Part shown: one piece after another, positions 1 through 8,650 of the stretch
Layout: each line of letters starts with the position of its first letter
Numbering within the stretch: the first letter of the stretch is position 1
Source: Nemertoderma westbladi
Taxonomy: Eukaryota; Xenacoelomorpha; Nemertodermatida; Nemertodermatidae
Assembly (NCBI GenBank): GCA_032718475.1
Contig: JAUCBJ010001846.1
Location: forward strand, 537,588-601,587
Direction of reading: 5' to 3'
Length of the DNA: 64,000 bases
Made by a program: the position numbers and the translations under genes
The notes under the pieces: generated by a model
The model's input: the letters and a program-made list of their open reading frames with translations, nothing else
Told to the model about the DNA's origin: nothing
Databases searched by the model: none

Positions 1-351
1 GTCCAGTATTTTTTGGCGTTTAGCGCCGTGGTTTTTTAGGGTATAGTCGATCAGTTGTTCGGTTTCATCTCGCGGGATGAGCACATCAGTTGTGATGCTC
101 AGTGTAAGGTTAAAGAAATCAGCTTTTTGGGTGAGGTACTCAAGGGGTGTGTGCTTAGATCGTTTGTTGATTAATTGCTTAAATGTAGTCCATTGTGTGG
201 TGCTAAGTGTTTGTTCGGGGTAAGCCAACAGTTGCGCAGTTGTTTTGTTTGCTATATGGGCAAGTAATGTGTGGGCATCTTGGGTGGAATTTAAAAGGTG
301 ATTAAGTGTTTGTTGGCCGTACTCGATGGCTTGGTTATAGGGTGTCGTCAT
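1..351 (-). CDS. prmC: Release factor glutamine methyltransferase PrmC, N-terminal part (runs off the window)
   Basis: This frame is open from an ATG at 351 to the window edge (117 codons). PrmC methylates the glutamine of the GGQ motif in release factors RF1 and RF2. The visible part is the N-terminal helical substrate-binding domain. It ends in the family-typical stretch TPLEYL followed by VLIPRDETEQLI, just before the methyltransferase core, which lies outside the window. The start overlaps the 3' end of prfA by 17 nt. The order hemA, prfA, prmC is the usual gammaproteobacterial operon, so enzyme and substrate are co-expressed. Confidence 0.9.
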   Translation of the reverse strand, partial: MTTPYNQAIEYGQQTLNHLLNSTQDAHTLLAHIANKTTAQLLAYPEQTLSTTQWTTFKQLINKRSKHTPLEYLTQKADFFNLTLSITTDVLIPRDETEQLIDYTLKNHGAKRQKILD

Positions 352-1435
352 TTTTAAGGTCGGCCAGTTTTTGGAGTTTTTCTTCTTTCATTAAAGGAAT
401 CAACAGTATGTCAAGATCGCCTTCAAGCACGGCGTTTAGTTGGTGTAGGGTGAGTTTAATGCGATGATCCGTGATTCGAGATTGAGGAAAGTTATAGGTT
501 CTAATTTTTTCAGACCGATCTCCACTGCCCACTAGTTTTTTGCGAGATAGGTCATGGGAGGCTTTAATTGCGCGTTGGCGATTGTCCATGATTTTACTGC
601 TTAAAAGGGATAGGGCTTTGGCTTTGTTTTTGTGTTGGGAGCGCTCCTCTTGGCATTCAACCACAATGTTTTCAGGTAGGTAGGTGATACGAACAGCGGA
701 ATCGGTTTTGTTGATATGCTGCCCGCCTGCACCACTTGCACGAAAGGTGTCAACGCGGATGTCTTTAGTGTCAATCTCAACAGATTCGGCAGTTTCCATC
801 TCAGGTAGTACCGCCACAGTACAGGCTGATGTGTGCACGCGGCCTTGGGATTCAGTGGTGGGGATGCGCTGAACTCGATGGGTGCCCGATTCAAATTTGA
901 GTTTGGAGTAGACTTGATTTCCTTCAATGTTGATGACCGCAATTTTATAGCCGTTTTGGTCAGAGGTTTGGGTATTAACAATATGTGTTTGCCATTTTTG
1001 GATGTCGCAGTAGCGAATGTACATTCGCATGAGGTCTGCCACAAATAAAGCAGCTTCCTCACCCCCTGTGCCTGCACGTATTTCTAAAAATACGTTGCGT
1101 TCATCATCGGGGTCTTTGGGTAACAGCAGTAGGTTGAGTTGGTTTTCTTGGTCTTTTAAGGTGGTTTGAAGGTGCTTAATTTCATCTTCAAAGAGTGTCT
1201 GAAGTTCGCCGTCGGTTTCGCTTATCAGCGAGGTTTGGGTTTGATGAAGTTCTTGTTGTGTGCTTTGGTAGTTTTGGTAGTGGTTGATGATGGGTTTAAT
1301 TTTAGCCAGCTCTTTGGCTAGTTTTTGAAATTGTGCTTGATTATCAAGTGCGTCTTGTTGGCTAAGTAGGTGGTTTATTTCTTCTTGTCGTTCTGCTAGG
1401 TGGTCTAGTTTGACAAGTAGTGAGGGGGGGATCAT
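335..1435 (-). CDS. prfA: Peptide chain release factor 1 (RF1)
   Basis: RF1 reads UAA and UAG stop codons and triggers peptidyl-tRNA hydrolysis on the ribosome. The protein has 366 residues, close to the usual 360. It carries the catalytic GGQ in RASGAGGQHINKTDS near residue 230. The stop-codon-recognition tripeptide is P-T-T in HRVQRIPTTESQGR, the RF1-type PxT motif. The N-terminal third is helical and coiled-coil-like, as expected. It lies 21 nt downstream of hemA on the same strand and overlaps prmC, so all three are probably one transcript. Nothing looks damaged. Confidence 0.97.
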   Translation of the reverse strand: MIPPSLLVKLDHLAERQEEINHLLSQQDALDNQAQFQKLAKELAKIKPIINHYQNYQSTQQELHQTQTSLISETDGELQTLFEDEIKHLQTTLKDQENQLNLLLLPKDPDDERNVFLEIRAGTGGEEAALFVADLMRMYIRYCDIQKWQTHIVNTQTSDQNGYKIAVINIEGNQVYSKLKFESGTHRVQRIPTTESQGRVHTSACTVAVLPEMETAESVEIDTKDIRVDTFRASGAGGQHINKTDSAVRITYLPENIVVECQEERSQHKNKAKALSLLSSKIMDNRQRAIKASHDLSRKKLVGSGDRSEKIRTYNFPQSRITDHRIKLTLHQLNAVLEGDLDILLIPLMKEEKLQKLADLKNDDTL

Positions 1436-1456
1436 AAGCGGGTAAAGGTGTTTGTT

Positions 1457-2677
1457 TTATTTGGATGATTTATTAAGTAGCATGAGTGTTTTTTTATCGT
1501 CATCTTGGCCGGGGCAGTAATTGAAATATTTTAATGTGGGGTGCATAAGCTGTTGGGTGAGTTTTTTAACAGTTTGACGCAGAATGTGTTCAGGTGTTTG
1601 GTTGTTTTTAAGTTGTGTGAGTGCTTCGTCAAGGATGTTTTGTTTGATGTGTTGGCATTGGGTTTGGTAGTGGTCAAGCAAGGGTTTGAATTGGGTGGAT
1701 TCAAGCCATTTCATGTAGTCTTTGGTGTGGTGTTGGATGATATTTTCTGCTTGGTTGAGTGCTTTTTGTTGTGCTAGGTGGGGGTGCTTGGCAGCCACTT
1801 GCAGGCGGTCAATATTAATAACGGTTTTGTTGGGGTTTTCAATGATGGTGGGGTTAACATTTCGAGGAATCGCTAAGTCGATCATCAATTGCTGAGTGTG
1901 GGGGGCAAGCATTTCGGGTTGGATGATGGGTTCAAAGGCGCTTGTGGCTGAGAATATAGTGGAGGTGTTTTTGATCAGTTGATATCGATCTGACCATGGC
2001 ATGGGCGTTAATTGATATTCGCCAGCAACTTGTTTGGCGTTATCATCCGAGCGATTAATAATGATAATTTGTTGGGTATTGAGTTTACTTAGGTGTAGGG
2101 CGATGTTTTTGGTGGTATCCCCCGCGCCGATCAGTAAAATAGGTTGCTCGCCTAAATCACTTTTATGTTTTTTTGCCCAGCTAACGGCAATGGAAGCGAC
2201 GGATGTTTTTTTAGACCCAATGGGTGTTTTTGATCGTACTTGTTTAGATACATGAAAGCTTTTTTGGATGAGTTTGTGTAAGTATTTTTTAATGCTTTCT
2301 GCTTGCTGGTGCAGTTGATATATTTCTTTGCATTGGCTAAGGATTTGTGTTTCACCCAATACCATCGAATCAATCCCGCAGATAACGCGAAAAAAATGTT
2401 TGATGGCTTCTTGATTGGTCATTTCATAAATGTAGTTGCGACTGACCCCTTTGGATTGAAGATATTCACTGACGTGCTGAAAAAATTTGTTATTATCACC
2501 AATGGCATAAAACTCTGTTCTGTTGCAGGTAGATATGACAAAATATTCGGTAATATTGTCAACTTCTTTAGAATAGTTTAAAAAAGTTAGTAAGTCTGTA
2601 TTGCCAAGTGATGCGCGTTCTCTGATTTCGATCGGTGCGGTTTTATAATTGATGCCGCTGGCGTAGATTGTGATCAT
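1457..2677 (-). CDS. hemA: Glutamyl-tRNA reductase
   Basis: HemA reduces glutamyl-tRNA to glutamate-1-semialdehyde, the first committed step of tetrapyrrole synthesis by the C5 pathway. The 406-residue protein has the catalytic cysteine at about residue 51 (ISTCNRTEFYA). The conserved GETQILSQ stretch is near residue 108. A Rossmann NADPH loop, LLIGAGDTT, is near residue 183, and the C-terminal region is the helical dimerization domain. The start ATG at 2677 is only 12 nt from the divergent start of the TPR gene. Promoters for the two must therefore overlap coding sequence, or one true start lies further in. Confidence 0.96.
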   Translation of the reverse strand: MITIYASGINYKTAPIEIRERASLGNTDLLTFLNYSKEVDNITEYFVISTCNRTEFYAIGDNNKFFQHVSEYLQSKGVSRNYIYEMTNQEAIKHFFRVICGIDSMVLGETQILSQCKEIYQLHQQAESIKKYLHKLIQKSFHVSKQVRSKTPIGSKKTSVASIAVSWAKKHKSDLGEQPILLIGAGDTTKNIALHLSKLNTQQIIIINRSDDNAKQVAGEYQLTPMPWSDRYQLIKNTSTIFSATSAFEPIIQPEMLAPHTQQLMIDLAIPRNVNPTIIENPNKTVINIDRLQVAAKHPHLAQQKALNQAENIIQHHTKDYMKWLESTQFKPLLDHYQTQCQHIKQNILDEALTQLKNNQTPEHILRQTVKKLTQQLMHPTLKYFNYCPGQDDDKKTLMLLNKSSK

Positions 2678-2689
2678 GGGGCAAGCATA

Positions 2690-4369
2690 ATGAATGTAAA
2701 ATTAGCCATGTATTTTCAAAAACCAATTGTTAGTCTTTTTTGTTTGTCGGTATTTTACTGTACCTTGGCATTTGATGAAAAAAATAATTTGCCCAATTAT
2801 TTATATTTTAATTTGATAGAGACGCGCCTGGAGGCTTCGGCAATACATTACCTTAGGGATCATAATGGTTTATCAATTCAGTTGAATCAAGCAGCTTTTA
2901 GTCTTGATGCGCAAGGTATTAGTGTTTATTTGGATTTATTAATTCAATATAGTCGTCAGGGTAATAGTAAAAATGTTCAGTTTGCGCTTGAGTCGCTCGT
3001 TGCTCATTTTGTAGATCAGAATATGTCCGTTAAGCAACAAATTGCTGCCATAACACCGGTGATGAGCCATGTTTTTAGTACATTAAATAACCCACAGCTG
3101 TTGGGTTTATACAATGATTTTATGCGTCGTATTGATCGGTGGCGCTCATCGTCGATTGCAGTCGTGTATTTTTTACGTACCAGCTATCATATTGGTCGCT
3201 TAGATTTATTCAATTGGTCGTTTGAGAAAGTGTTGCAAAGTGATTATGCCTTGCTAGCCGCTGTTGATTATTTTGATTTATTTTTTTATCAGCGAAAAGA
3301 TGTTAAACATGCTTTGGCCTTCTTGCAAAAAAACTTGTATCAGTTTAGCACCCTGAACGCTGAGTTATTTTTAATTTATTTAGATGTCTTGCGTGCGGCG
3401 GCTAGATTGAATCAGGGTTTAACAACTGATCAGTTAGCATTTTTAACCCAATTGGTTAAACCAATAGCCAAAGAAGAGCCAACATTATGGGTTCATTTAA
3501 TTGAGTTTTATCATCAATTGGGCCAAGAAAAGTTGCAATTAAAAGCACTTCACATACTTAGTCGTGATGATAAATGGGCAGATTTTGCGTATGAGAAAAT
3601 TGCATCCTTTTATGAATATCAGGGTGATTATGAAGTTGCCCTCAATTATTATCAAAAGATTCAAAGCGAGCCTTATCTATTTGCAGCCAGACAAAAAATG
3701 TTGTTATTAAGGGATATTGATTTACTAACGCTCAGTGATCAAATTAATAACTTGCGGCTAATGTACCCCAAAAAAATAGCGGATCACTTTTTGTTTTTAA
3801 AAGCAATAGCCTTGCAGCGTTTGGGTCAAAGCTATACTGCACTCGATATATTGAATGGTTTATCTGAAGGACTTAGTAAGCGTCCTGATGTGTTGTTTTT
3901 AAAGGGTAAAGTGTACTTAGATTTACAAGAACAAAAAAAAGCCTGTCAGTTTTTACAACAGGCTGTTGATGCTGAAAAAGCGAGCCAGCGTCTTAATTTA
4001 TTGTATGAAAGTGCACTGGGTGAGTGTTTGTTGTTATTAGAACAAGTGGTATCGGCTAACACTCAACAATTAATTACGCAGGCATATCAAGCAAAACCAA
4101 CGAATGTCAATTACTTAACTAATTTTGCATGGCTTCGTTTTGTTCAAAACAATTACAATGAAGCCATTGATTTGCTTAAAAAGGCTAGGCAATATACCTA
4201 CAATGAGCACCAGCAAGTTAAGGTTAATGCACGCTTAGCAAAGGCGCTGTTTTATGTGGGTCAAAAAAAAGATGGCTATCTGGTTTTAAAAAAAGTTTAT
4301 GATAATTATCCGACCAATCGTCATTTGTTAGCGGTTATGAGGCAATTACAGGCTAGCTTTGATCAATAA
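2690..4369 (+). CDS. TPR-repeat protein divergent from hemA
   Basis: The 559-residue protein starts with a hydrophobic segment (SLFCLSVFYCTLAF) resembling a signal peptide. The rest is helical repeats with tetratricopeptide features, for example DYEVALNYYQKI and NNYNEAIDLLKKAR. It is therefore probably exported to the periplasm or outer membrane. Pseudomonads carry a TPR protein in the same position, divergent from hemA and followed by lolB. Here lolB is absent and the gene is followed directly by tRNA-Val and thrS. A second in-frame ATG 18 nt downstream is an alternative start. The exact function is unknown. Confidence 0.8.
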   Translation: MNVKLAMYFQKPIVSLFCLSVFYCTLAFDEKNNLPNYLYFNLIETRLEASAIHYLRDHNGLSIQLNQAAFSLDAQGISVYLDLLIQYSRQGNSKNVQFALESLVAHFVDQNMSVKQQIAAITPVMSHVFSTLNNPQLLGLYNDFMRRIDRWRSSSIAVVYFLRTSYHIGRLDLFNWSFEKVLQSDYALLAAVDYFDLFFYQRKDVKHALAFLQKNLYQFSTLNAELFLIYLDVLRAAARLNQGLTTDQLAFLTQLVKPIAKEEPTLWVHLIEFYHQLGQEKLQLKALHILSRDDKWADFAYEKIASFYEYQGDYEVALNYYQKIQSEPYLFAARQKMLLLRDIDLLTLSDQINNLRLMYPKKIADHFLFLKAIALQRLGQSYTALDILNGLSEGLSKRPDVLFLKGKVYLDLQEQKKACQFLQQAVDAEKASQRLNLLYESALGECLLLLEQVVSANTQQLITQAYQAKPTNVNYLTNFAWLRFVQNNYNEAIDLLKKARQYTYNEHQQVKVNARLAKALFYVGQKKDGYLVLKKVYDNYPTNRHLLAVMRQLQASFDQ

Positions 4370-4393
4370 ATATGTTCATCAAGTAATTTTAAC

Positions 4394-4467
4394 AGGCGTG
4401 TAGCTCAGCTGGTTAGAGTACCACCTTGACATGGTGGGGGTCACCGGTTCGAGTCCGGTCACGCCTA
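4394..4467 (+). tRNA. tRNA-Val (anticodon GAC)
   Basis: A full cloverleaf is visible. The acceptor is AGGCGTG paired with CACGCCT, the D arm contains AGCTCAGCTGGTTAGAG, and the anticodon loop is TTGACAT with GAC. The variable loop is GGGTC and the T arm holds GGTTCGAGTCC. The discriminator is A and CCA is not encoded. It sits 24 nt after the TPR gene and 7 nt before thrS, so it is probably processed from a shared transcript. A tRNA-Val upstream of thrS is a conserved gammaproteobacterial arrangement. Confidence 0.96.
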
Positions 4468-4474
4468 TATTTTT

Positions 4475-6397
4475 ATGTTTTCTGTCACTTTTAATAAAAA
4501 ATCTCAATCGTTTGACGGTTGTATTAGCGTTATTGAGGCCATGGTAAGTTTTGGTGATACACTACCGAAAAATCTGGTAGCGGCTCGACTTGATGGCAAA
4601 CTTTGTGACTTATCTGTCATGGTTGATCAGGATGCGTTATTGACACCTGTTTTATCAACCGATCCTGAAGGGCTTGAGATTATTCGACATTCCTTTGCTC
4701 ACTTATTTGGACATGCCCTCAAGCAATTATACCCTCGTGCACAAATGGCCATCGGCCCTGTGATTGATCATGGATTTTATTATGATTTTCACATTGATGG
4801 GTTGAGCTTATCGGATAAAGACCTTGATTTGATTGAGAAACGCATGACCAAGCTGGCCAAAAAAAACTACTCAGTTAAACGTATTGAAACCCCTATCAAT
4901 CAAGCCATTGAAATTTTTAAAGATCGAAGCGAACTCTATAAAGTACATTTGATTGAAGACATTATTAAAAATAATCCAGTCGTTGATTCAGTGGGTTTGT
5001 ATCATCACCAAGAGTATGTAGATATGTGTCGGGGCCCCCATGTGCCCAACACGCGCTTTTTGCATCATTTTGCACTACAAAAAGTTGCTGGCGCTTACTG
5101 GCGGGGTGATTCAAAAAATGAAATGTTGCAACGTGTTTATGGGGTAGCCTTTTTAGATGAGCAAGCGCTTCAAGATCACTTAACTTACCTAGAAGAAGCA
5201 GAAAAAAGGGATCATCGAAAACTTGCCAAACAAATGGATTTATTCCACATTCAAGAAGAAGCCCCTGGGAGTGTTTTTTGGCATCCCAATGGTACCTTTA
5301 TTTACCAAGCCATTGTGGCCTATATTCGATCGTTTCTGAAAGCATTCAACTATCAAGAGATACAAACCCCCTTTATGATGGATCGCTCACTGTGGGAAAA
5401 ATCAGGCCATTGGGATAAGTTTTCAGAGATGATCTTTTCTGTCCATTCCGATCACCGTGAATATGCCATCAAGCCCATGAATTGCCCAGGGCATGTTCAA
5501 ATATTTAACCAAAACTTACACAGCTATCGTGATTTACCCATTCGATTAGCTGAGTTTGGGATTGTTCACCGTTATGAACCTTCAGGTACACTGCATGGGT
5601 TGATGCGGGTTCGCAGTTTTACACAAGATGATGCCCATGTTTTTTGCACAACGAAGCAGCTAGCGGCAGAGATTGATCAAATAATTGGGCATGTTTTTGA
5701 TGTGTATCGGGTGTTTGGGTTTAATGATATTGCAGTGAAGCTCTCCACCCGCCCAGAAAAACGCGTAGGGGCTGATAGCATATGGGACTTGTCCGAAAAA
5801 ATACTTGAAGACGTATTGAACGCTCGGTCAATTGACTGGGTGCTTCAAGCAGGTGAGGGGGCATTTTATGGACCAAAAATTGAATTTGTGCTAACAGACT
5901 GTTTGGATAGGTCATGGCAATGTGGTACGATTCAGCTTGATTTTTCAATGCCTGACCGTTTAGGTGCCCAATATATTGATAAAAATAGTAAAAAACAAGT
6001 ACCTGTGATGATTCATCGGGCTATTTTAGGTTCTTTGGAGCGTTTTATTGGTATTTTGCTAGAGCATTATGCGGGCGAACTACCCTTATGGCTAAGCCCT
6101 AAACAGGTAGCCGTACTTAATGTGACTGATCAGCACGTTGGTTATGCATCCAAAATGTCTGGCATGCTTGAATTAGCTGGTATTCGCGTGCTTCAAGACC
6201 AACGAAATGAAAAAATTGGCTACAAGTTACGTGAGGCTATTTTGAAAAAAATACCCTATTTGGCTGTATTAGGTGAGCGGGAGCAGGCCAGCAAAACAAT
6301 TAGTTTAAGAACACGCTCAGATAAAAATTTACAAGTATTTAACATTGGGCAATTAACTGAATTTTTGCAAAAACAAATTAAAACCAGTTATTTTTAA
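4475..6397 (+). CDS. thrS: Threonine--tRNA ligase
   Basis: ThrRS charges tRNA-Thr. The 640 residues match the usual length of about 640. Domains in order are the N-terminal TGS domain (residues 1-60), the editing domain with [10 protein letters not shown], the class II catalytic core, and the C-terminal anticodon-binding domain. The zinc-binding cysteine lies in [11 protein letters not shown]. There is no Shine-Dalgarno sequence, because the start codon lies only 7 nt after the mature 3' end of tRNA-Val. Maturation of the tRNA would leave an almost leaderless message. infC follows after 35 nt. Confidence 0.97.
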   Translation: MFSVTFNKKSQSFDGCISVIEAMVSFGDTLPKNLVAARLDGKLCDLSVMVDQDALLTPVLSTDPEGLEIIRHSFAHLFGHALKQLYPRAQMAIGPVIDHGFYYDFHIDGLSLSDKDLDLIEKRMTKLAKKNYSVKRIETPINQAIEIFKDRSELYKVHLIEDIIKNNPVVDSVGLYHHQEYVDMCRGPHVPNTRFLHHFALQKVAGAYWRGDSKNEMLQRVYGVAFLDEQALQDHLTYLEEAEKRDHRKLAKQMDLFHIQEEAPGSVFWHPNGTFIYQAIVAYIRSFLKAFNYQEIQTPFMMDRSLWEKSGHWDKFSEMIFSVHSDHREYAIKPMNCPGHVQIFNQNLHSYRDLPIRLAEFGIVHRYEPSGTLHGLMRVRSFTQDDAHVFCTTKQLAAEIDQIIGHVFDVYRVFGFNDIAVKLSTRPEKRVGADSIWDLSEKILEDVLNARSIDWVLQAGEGAFYGPKIEFVLTDCLDRSWQCGTIQLDFSMPDRLGAQYIDKNSKKQVPVMIHRAILGSLERFIGILLEHYAGELPLWLSPKQVAVLNVTDQHVGYASKMSGMLELAGIRVLQDQRNEKIGYKLREAILKKIPYLAVLGEREQASKTISLRTRSDKNLQVFNIGQLTEFLQKQIKTSYF

Positions 6398-6432
6398 CGA
6401 TTTATTTTAAAAGGAGCATTGATAGTTTATTT

Positions 6433-6978
6433 ATGGGACGACAATATCACAACCAAAGAAGAAAAGAAGATTTTATTGTTGCCAATCATTACGTTGAAGC
6501 ACAAAATATTCGTTTGATTGATCAGCACAATAACCAACTAGGTGTTGTTTCAAAAGACCGAGCCATTGAACTTGCAAAAGATGCCCATTTAGACCTTGTA
6601 CAACTTTCAGTACAAAATGATATTGCAGTTTGTCGCATTGTTGATTTAGGGAAATTTCGGTATGAAAAAAAGCGCAAAGAACAGCAATCGAAGAAAAAAC
6701 AAAAGACTGTTCAAATGAAGGGCATTAATTTTAGAATCAATATTGAGGACAGTGACTATGCAAGAAAAAAGCATAATATTGTGCAGTTTCTTGAAAGTGG
6801 TGATCATGTGAAAGTGATGGTGCGTTTTTTTGGCCGAGAAAACATTTACCCTGAAGTTGGGATTAACTTAATGAAAAAATTAATTCAGGACCTAGAAAAT
6901 GTTTCAAGCCATAAAGGGGATTTAAAAAAACAAGGCAATAGCATCACTGTTATTTTCATGCCTAAATTGGCCAGTTAA
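6433..6978 (+). CDS. infC: Translation initiation factor IF-3
   Basis: IF-3 prevents premature subunit joining and proofreads the initiator tRNA and start codon. The N domain is followed by a lysine-rich linker (YEKKRKEQQSKKKQKTVQMK) and the C domain (GDHVKVMVRFFGREN). From the ATG at 6433 the length is 181 residues, matching the family (about 180). However, the only good Shine-Dalgarno (AAGGAG at 6411-6416) lies 16 nt upstream of that ATG. An in-frame ATT at 6418, the classic infC start codon, is only 1 nt from it. Start choice is therefore uncertain. Confidence 0.95.
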   Translation: MGRQYHNQRRKEDFIVANHYVEAQNIRLIDQHNNQLGVVSKDRAIELAKDAHLDLVQLSVQNDIAVCRIVDLGKFRYEKKRKEQQSKKKQKTVQMKGINFRINIEDSDYARKKHNIVQFLESGDHVKVMVRFFGRENIYPEVGINLMKKLIQDLENVSSHKGDLKKQGNSITVIFMPKLAS

Positions 6979-6981
6979 TAT

Positions 6982-7010
6982 TTGCTTGATTGCCAGAGAA
7001 TGTGTAATAT
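6982..7010 (+). promoter_or_regulatory. Candidate sigma-70 promoter for rpmI-rplT-pheST-ihfA
   Basis: TTGCTT at 6982-6987 is followed after 17 nt by TAATAT at 7005-7010, preceded by a TGTG extension. It lies in the 62-nt gap between infC and rpmI, with the rpmI start 30 nt downstream. This is pattern matching only, and readthrough from thrS-infC is equally likely. Confidence 0.4.
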
Positions 7011-7040
7011 ACAACCTTTAAAATTATAAACCTGACCGCC

Positions 7041-7229
7041 ATGCCTAAAATGAAATCACACAGCGGCGCTGCCAAACGTTTTAGCCTAAAAAGTTCTGGA
7101 AAAATTAAGCGAGGCTTTGCTTTTCGTAGCCATATATTGACCAAAATGAGCACCAAAAGAAAACGGGGGCTTCGCTCGCCTGGTTATATGTCTCCCGCTG
7201 ATGCCAAAGTGATTCGAAAAATTCTTTAA
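7041..7229 (+). CDS. rpmI: 50S ribosomal protein bL35
   Basis: bL35 is a small basic protein of the large ribosomal subunit. The 62 residues begin [14 protein letters not shown] and include [20 protein letters not shown], the family signature. The length is typical (about 65). It lies between infC and rplT in the conserved infC-rpmI-rplT order. Confidence 0.97.
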   Translation: MPKMKSHSGAAKRFSLKSSGKIKRGFAFRSHILTKMSTKRKRGLRSPGYMSPADAKVIRKIL

Positions 7230-7244
7230 AAGTAGGTACAGATT

Positions 7245-7604
7245 ATGGCAAGAATTAAACGAGGGGTGATAAAGCGTCGCTCACATAAAAAAATATTAAA
7301 ACTGGCCAAAGGTTATTATGGTGCACGCTCTAGAACCTTTAAAGTTGCCAAACAAGCCGTTATTAAAGCGCATCAGTATGCTTACCGTGATCGGCGGCAG
7401 AGAAAAAGAGAGTTTCGCAGGCTTTGGATTGTTCGCATTGGTGCAGCGGCTCAGCTACATGGCTTAAATTATAGTCGGTTTATTCGGGGTATTCATTTGG
7501 CCAATATTGAAATTGACCGAAAAATGTTGGCAGAACTTGCTGTAAACAGTCCCTCAGCTTTTAAAAAGGTTGCAGACCTTGCCGAGCAAGCACTGGCTGC
7601 TTAG
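7245..7604 (+). CDS. rplT: 50S ribosomal protein bL20
   Basis: bL20 binds 23S rRNA early in assembly and, in relatives, represses its own operon by binding leader RNA. The 119 residues begin [20 protein letters not shown] and include [20 protein letters not shown]. This is the strongly basic N-terminal tail and globular domain of the family. The gap to rpmI is 15 nt, and pheS starts 5 nt after the stop. Confidence 0.97.
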   Translation: MARIKRGVIKRRSHKKILKLAKGYYGARSRTFKVAKQAVIKAHQYAYRDRRQRKREFRRLWIVRIGAAAQLHGLNYSRFIRGIHLANIEIDRKMLAELAVNSPSAFKKVADLAEQALAA

Positions 7605-7609
7605 CGTCA

Positions 7610-8650
7610 ATGAATCAGTCACTTGGTGACATTGAGACCTTAAAGTCCCAAGCCTTAGCGGCTATTTCAGATGCTCGTAGTTTGGATGAGCTAGAAGCTT
7701 GTCGTATTCAATTTTTGGGCAAAAATAGTCTGCTTGTGCAAGCCTTGCGAACCGTGGGGCAGCTGGACGTCGCACAAAGAAAAAAAGCAGGGCAGTCGCT
7801 AAATGTTGCTAAAGCAGCGGTGAAACAGTGTATTGAGCAAAAAAAACAGGTTTTATTTGAATCAAGCTCAGGTGGGTTGATTCAGTCGGTAGATGTCACC
7901 ATGCCGGGTCGGTTTTTTCATCAAGGTAGCTGGCACCCCGTATATTTAACCTTAAAGCGAATCGAACATATTTTATCAAACTTAGGCTTTTCATCTGTTT
8001 TTGGGCCTGAAATTGAAAATGATTACTACAATTTTCAGGCACTGAATATCCCAGCGCACCACCCTGCACGTGCGATGCATGATACCTTTTATTTTTCAAA
8101 ATCCTTACTCCTTAGAACTCATACCTCTCCAGTGCAAGTACATGTCATGGAAAGCCACAAGCCCCCTTTTGCTATTTTGGCTAGTGGTAAAGTGTATCGA
8201 TGTGATTCAGACCTAACCCATACCCCCATGTTTCATCAGGTTGAAGGCTTGTTGGTGGATAAAACCATCAATTTTGCACAACTTAAAGGCTTGTTGGTCA
8301 ATTTTTTACAATTGTTTTTTGAAAAACCGCTGCCTGTGCGTTTCAGGGCGAGCTATTTTCCGTTTACCGAACCCTCAGCTGAGGTCGATATTGGTTGTGT
8401 TCAATGCCAAGGTGAGGGCTGTCGGGTATGCAAACGAACCGGTTGGTTAGAGGTACTGGGTTGTGGCATGGTGAATCATAAAGTGCTTTCAATGTCGGGC
8501 ATTGACCCAGATGTGTATCAGGGCATTGCATTTGGTGCAGGGGTTGAGCGCTTGGCCATGCTTCGCTATGGCATTGGGGATTTGCGTCTGTTTTTCGAGA
8601 ATGACAGTCGTTTTTTAAAACAATTCGCTGGGGTAAGTTTGGGCGCATGA
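7610..8650 (+). CDS. pheS: Phenylalanine--tRNA ligase alpha subunit
   Basis: PheS is the catalytic subunit of the alpha2-beta2 PheRS. The 346 residues contain an N-terminal coiled-coil arm that binds tRNA and then a class II core. Motif 2 lies in RCDSDLTHTPMFHQVEG and motif 3 in GAGVERLAMLRYGIGD. A cysteine-rich insert (CVQCQGEGCRVCKRTGW) precedes LEVLGCGMV. This insert occurs in many bacterial PheS proteins but not in E. coli. The stop overlaps the pheT start by 4 nt (ATGA), indicating translational coupling. Confidence 0.97.
   Translation: MNQSLGDIETLKSQALAAISDARSLDELEACRIQFLGKNSLLVQALRTVGQLDVAQRKKAGQSLNVAKAAVKQCIEQKKQVLFESSSGGLIQSVDVTMPGRFFHQGSWHPVYLTLKRIEHILSNLGFSSVFGPEIENDYYNFQALNIPAHHPARAMHDTFYFSKSLLLRTHTSPVQVHVMESHKPPFAILASGKVYRCDSDLTHTPMFHQVEGLLVDKTINFAQLKGLLVNFLQLFFEKPLPVRFRASYFPFTEPSAEVDIGCVQCQGEGCRVCKRTGWLEVLGCGMVNHKVLSMSGIDPDVYQGIAFGAGVERLAMLRYGIGDLRLFFENDSRFLKQFAGVSLGA

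Noticed and set aside
601-1077. 158-codon frame on the minus strand inside prfA
   Set aside because: It lies fully within the intact prfA gene in another frame, with no ribosome site or family features.
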